A stretch of DNA of 19,214 nucleotides from Acidimicrobiia bacterium (GTDB lineage Bacteria > Actinomycetota > Acidimicrobiia > UBA5794 > JAOTWH01): assembly GCA_029863035.1 (NCBI GenBank), contig JAOTWH010000018.1:1-19214 (forward strand), in the 5' to 3' direction. The notes under the pieces are model-generated. The model had not been told where the DNA came from and did no database searches. It saw only the letters and a program-made list of their open reading frames with translations. The translations under genes were made by a program, and so were the position numbers. Below are positions 14,201 through 19,214 of this stretch, piece by piece; position 1 is the first letter of the stretch, and every line of letters begins with the position of its first letter.

Positions 14201-14703
14201 CGGGCCACCGAGGTTTCTTCGGTGGGCTGGTCGGCCGCCGCTGAAGTGCCCTCCTGGGGCTGGCGCGGCTTGGGCATGGACTGCGGCTTTGGCTGCAGCT
14301 GAGGCTTCACCTGGCGACGAACCTCTCGACCTCTTTGCTGCCCGTTCGGAGGCGCAAGGACTTCCTCCAGAACCACGACCTCGAGCCCTCCAACCGCGTC
14401 AGCGATGAGGTTGTAAAGCACAGCGCCCAGGGTGAACAGGCCAGTCGCCAGCACTGCCCATATCACCGACAACAAGATGACTACCCGAAAGTAAAGGGCC
14501 CCATCGACCGTCAGGGTTATGCCAAGCGTCTCGAAGAGATCGATGAATTTGTCTGGAACGCCGGCGTTCACGAACACGGTCCAGAAGATGACCGAACCGA
14601 GGACGAACGACAACGCGACAATGACGTTGAAGATGAATGAAACCTTCAACATGGTCCAGGGATCGACCCTGCGGATGATGCGGCGCACTCGCCGAACTGC
14701 CAT
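14197..14703 (-). CDS. DUF3566 membrane protein (Rv0007-like)
   Basis: This 168-residue protein has an arginine-rich N-terminus (RRVRRIIRRVDPWTMLKVS), two membrane helices (about 22-45 and 73-101) and a hydrophilic Pro/Gln/Lys-rich tail (about 115-168). Order, size and the R-R-V-D-P-W-S/T-x-x-K pattern are those of DUF3566, the actinobacterial family located just after gyrA. Its role is unknown. The ATG at 14703 was chosen, with GGAG six bases upstream; an open frame continues upstream into gyrA. It is 52 bases after the gyrA stop, probably in one transcript with gyrB and gyrA. The low-complexity tail is unlike the rest of the window and points to a disordered cytoplasmic region. Confidence 0.93.
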   Translation of the reverse strand: MAVRRVRRIIRRVDPWTMLKVSFIFNVIVALSFVLGSVIFWTVFVNAGVPDKFIDLFETLGITLTVDGALYFRVVILLSVIWAVLATGLFTLGAVLYNLIADAVGGLEVVVLEEVLAPPNGQQRGREVRRQVKPQLQPKPQSMPKPRQPQEGTSAAADQPTEETSVAR

Positions 14704-14755
14704 TTGAGCTCCTACGGGCCAACCCACTCTACCGAACGGTGTGTTTGGCTTGGTG

Positions 14756-17209
14756 CTACTTGCCGTTGTCCTGTGGGACAAGGGCGATAGAGGTCACTGT
14801 GGCATTCTTGGCGGGAGACATGACCTTCACCCCGCTTGCATCTCGCTTCTGAACGCTTATGGATTCACTGGGCGTTCGGATGACGACGCCATCCGATGAG
14901 ATAACGAAAACCTCGGCATGTTCTGGCACGGCCTTCGCGGCGACTAGCTTGCCCCTGCCGCGCACCATTTTCATGGCTTTGACGCCCATGCCGGCACGCT
15001 TCTGCTTGGGAAACTCTTTCATGGCGGTCCGTTTGCCATAACCCGCCGTGGTTAGCAGGACCACATCTTCACCCTCGACACTGGAAGCGGCCGCCACCAC
15101 CTTGTCTTTGTCTCGTAATCTGATGCCCTTGACACCCATGGTGTCACGACCGGTTGGGCGGATGTCGGCTTCCGAGAACCGGATTCCCTGACCCTCCTGG
15201 GTGAAGAGGAGGAAGTCGTCCTTGCCGTTGGTAGTGCGTACCGCCACCACCTCATCGCCCTTGGCCAACTTCATGGCGATAAGGGCAGACTGACGCGAGT
15301 CGTAATCGGTGAACTTGGTCTTCTTCACTTGACCCTTCGATGTAGCGATCGTCAGATAGCGGAATGACTCGTAGTCGCGAGTGTCGACAATCGCCTCGAT
15401 CCGCTCATCTGGCTTCAGTGGGAGCACCGAGTGGATGAGTGTTCCTTTGGCGGTGCGGTCTTTGCGAGGCAACTCATGTGCTCTGATCCGATACACCTTC
15501 CCGGTATTCGAGAAGAAGAGCAAATAAGCGTGAGCCGTGGTGTGCAGCACTGTGGTCACGGCGTCGTCTTGTGAGATCTTGGCCGCCTTGACTCCCCGGC
15601 CTCCCCGGCCTTGACTTCGATAGGCACTGGTGCTGACCGCCTTGACGTAACCGCTCGCGGTGAGTGTCACGACTAGATCGTCATCTTGGATGAGGTCTTC
15701 CAGCGACATTTCTCCCTCTTCGGGGATGATGCGAGTGCGACGCCGATCGTCGTACTTCTCTCTGAACTCGGTGAGTTCCTTGGCTATGAGCCCCCGACGC
15801 TTCTGAGGGCTCTTGAGAAGCCCATCGAGGTACTTGATGGTCCTCAGTAGCTCTGCTTGCTCCTCGCGCAACTTGGTGGTCTCCAGGGCAGTGAGACGAC
15901 GCAGCGGCATGTCAAGGATGTGCTGCGCCTGGATCTCCGAAAGTTTGAACTGCTGCATCAACTTGTCGCGGGCAGCCTCGGCGTCCTTGGATCCCCTGAT
16001 CACCTTCACGACGGCATCGATGTTGTCGAGTGCGATGAGCAGGCCATCGACGATGTGCATCCGGTCCTCGGCCTTTTGGCGTCGGAATTTGGTGCGGCGC
16101 TCGACGACCTCCATCTGATGATCGATGAAGTAACCGATCATCTCTGCGATGTTGAGGGTGCGAGGAACCCCGTCGACCAGCGCCACCATGTTGACGCTGA
16201 AGTTGTCCTGCAACTGTGTCAACCTGTAGAGCTGGTTGAGAACGACGTTGGGATTCCCGTCCCGCTTCAGCTCGACTACCAGCCTGGTTCCGTTGCGATC
16301 CGACTCATCTCGCAGGTCGGCGATGCCGACGAGCTTCTTGTCCCGCACCAGATTGGCGATCTTCTCCATGATCCGGTCGCGCGACACCTGATACGGGATC
16401 TCGGTGATGACGATGCCGGTGCGGCCCTTGCGGACCTCCTCGACCTCGGCCACGGCTCGCATCTTCACCGAGCCCTTGCCTTTCAGCAGGGCGTCCTTGA
16501 TTCCCTGGGTACCAACGATGTAGCCCCCGGTTGGGAAGTCTGGACCCTTAACGAACTTAAGCAGCGACTTGGGCGAGGCGTCTGGCTTCTCTATTACGTG
16601 AAGAACCGCATCGATCACTTCCCCCAGGTGGTGAGGAGGAATATTGGTCGCCATGCCAACCGCGATACCAGTTGAGCCATTGACTAACAGGTTGGGAAAG
16701 CGAGCCGGGAGAACCGTTGGTTCCTGGCGCTCCCCCGAATAGTTGTCTGCGAAGTCGACCGTGCCCTCTTCGATGCTTTCGAGCAAGCTTCCCGCCAAAG
16801 CCTCAAGGCGGCACTCGGTGTATCGCATTGCGGCCGGAGGGTCGTCCACTGTGCCGAAGTTGCCCTGTGGATCGATAAGGGGGTAACGAGAAGCGAAGTC
16901 CTGACCCATCCGCACCAAAGCGTCATAGATGGCCTCGTTGTTGTGGGGGTGGAACCAACCCATCACATCGCCTACCACACGGGCGCTCTTGCGATATGGG
17001 GTTCCCGGCCTGATGCCCGCATCGTGCATCGAATAGAGAATCCTGCGGTGAACCGGCTTCAGTCCGTCTCGTACGTCTGGCAGGGCGCGAGACACGATGA
17101 CCGACATCGCGTACTCCAGAAAGGAGTCCTGCATCTCCCTTTCGATTTCGATGCCTTGGATGTTCCCGTTGTTGTCGCCGACGGCCGGGGTCTTCTTCTT
17201 GGTAGCCAT
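14756..17209 (-). CDS. gyrA: DNA gyrase subunit A
   Basis: This 817-residue protein is the DNA breakage-reunion subunit of gyrase, which adds negative supercoils with GyrB. The N-terminal winged helix and active tyrosine Y130 (AAMRYTE) are present with R129. The C-terminal domain has the GyrA box as QGRGGRG (533-539), close to the consensus Q-R-R-G-G-R-G, which identifies gyrase rather than topoisomerase IV. The quinolone loop is unusual: N90, N91, E92 replace the usual G, D and S/A, and W85 stands in place of a lysine; D96 is kept. The start ATG has AAAGGA just upstream, which overlaps the gyrB stop, so the subunits are translationally coupled. The start is eight bases after gyrB. Confidence 0.98.
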   Translation of the reverse strand: MATKKKTPAVGDNNGNIQGIEIEREMQDSFLEYAMSVIVSRALPDVRDGLKPVHRRILYSMHDAGIRPGTPYRKSARVVGDVMGWFHPHNNEAIYDALVRMGQDFASRYPLIDPQGNFGTVDDPPAAMRYTECRLEALAGSLLESIEEGTVDFADNYSGERQEPTVLPARFPNLLVNGSTGIAVGMATNIPPHHLGEVIDAVLHVIEKPDASPKSLLKFVKGPDFPTGGYIVGTQGIKDALLKGKGSVKMRAVAEVEEVRKGRTGIVITEIPYQVSRDRIMEKIANLVRDKKLVGIADLRDESDRNGTRLVVELKRDGNPNVVLNQLYRLTQLQDNFSVNMVALVDGVPRTLNIAEMIGYFIDHQMEVVERRTKFRRQKAEDRMHIVDGLLIALDNIDAVVKVIRGSKDAEAARDKLMQQFKLSEIQAQHILDMPLRRLTALETTKLREEQAELLRTIKYLDGLLKSPQKRRGLIAKELTEFREKYDDRRRTRIIPEEGEMSLEDLIQDDDLVVTLTASGYVKAVSTSAYRSQGRGGRGVKAAKISQDDAVTTVLHTTAHAYLLFFSNTGKVYRIRAHELPRKDRTAKGTLIHSVLPLKPDERIEAIVDTRDYESFRYLTIATSKGQVKKTKFTDYDSRQSALIAMKLAKGDEVVAVRTTNGKDDFLLFTQEGQGIRFSEADIRPTGRDTMGVKGIRLRDKDKVVAAASSVEGEDVVLLTTAGYGKRTAMKEFPKQKRAGMGVKAMKMVRGRGKLVAAKAVPEHAEVFVISSDGVVIRTPSESISVQKRDASGVKVMSPAKNATVTSIALVPQDNGK

Positions 17210-17217
17210 GGTTTCCT

Positions 17218-19202
<1,985 letters not shown>

Positions 19203-19214
19203 CCGTGTTTGAGC

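Noticed and set aside
14704..14755. Possible tRNA or terminator between gyrA and the DUF3566 gene
   Set aside because: Only ACCGAACGGT, with a two-base loop, is visible; no tRNA arms fit in 52 bases. In mycobacteria tRNA genes follow this family, but none is seen here.

Overview
The window is a high-GC, densely packed bacterial chromosome segment. It looks actinobacterial: gyrB and gyrA are followed by a DUF3566 membrane-protein gene as in Mycobacterium (Rv0007), GTG and TTG starts occur, and several genes seem to start without a ribosome-binding site. The Trx-NHL lipoprotein and the gyrase variant suggest an uncultured, deep-branching actinobacterium, possibly Acidimicrobiia; that placement is inference. 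No gap without a gene exceeds about 230 bases.

Layout. 1-214: the end of a DsbB/BdbC-like thiol oxidoreductase. 359-2155: a soluble orphan histidine kinase with two tandem copies of one GAF-like sensor unit. 2225-2770 (minus): an unknown protein, divergent from an aldehyde dehydrogenase of succinate-semialdehyde type (2825-4186). 4174-7197: a divergent zinc-uptake locus, with znuB and znuA on minus and zur and znuC on plus. One short shared control region at about 5907-5939 holds a Fur-family operator. 7225-7947: a VIT/CCC1 metal transporter. 7944-11006 (minus): a cobalamin uptake operon, read in the order binding protein, permease, ATPase, then a small lipoprotein. It is preceded by a clear cobalamin riboswitch at about 11065-11217. 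11237-14200: a 41-residue membrane microprotein, an overlapping unknown protein, and a lipoprotein with a thioredoxin domain and an NHL propeller resembling animal NHLRC2. 14197-19137 (minus): DUF3566 gene, gyrA and gyrB, with a TATAAT box before gyrB at the window edge.

How it fits together. Metal and cofactor homeostasis fill the middle. Zur probably represses zinc import, the VIT protein exports or sequesters Fe/Mn, and the riboswitch shuts off B12 import when B12 is plentiful. Envelope redox chemistry appears at both ends (DsbB-like, Trx-NHL). Three convergent gene pairs overlap at their stop codons, so little space is left for conventional terminators.

I found no CRISPR array, insertion sequence, tRNA, rRNA or prophage. 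The best second-look items are the altered quinolone-pocket loop in GyrA, the compact Zur-controlled divergent promoter, the microprotein/Rossmann-like/Trx-NHL gene cluster, and the duplicated sensor module of the kinase.
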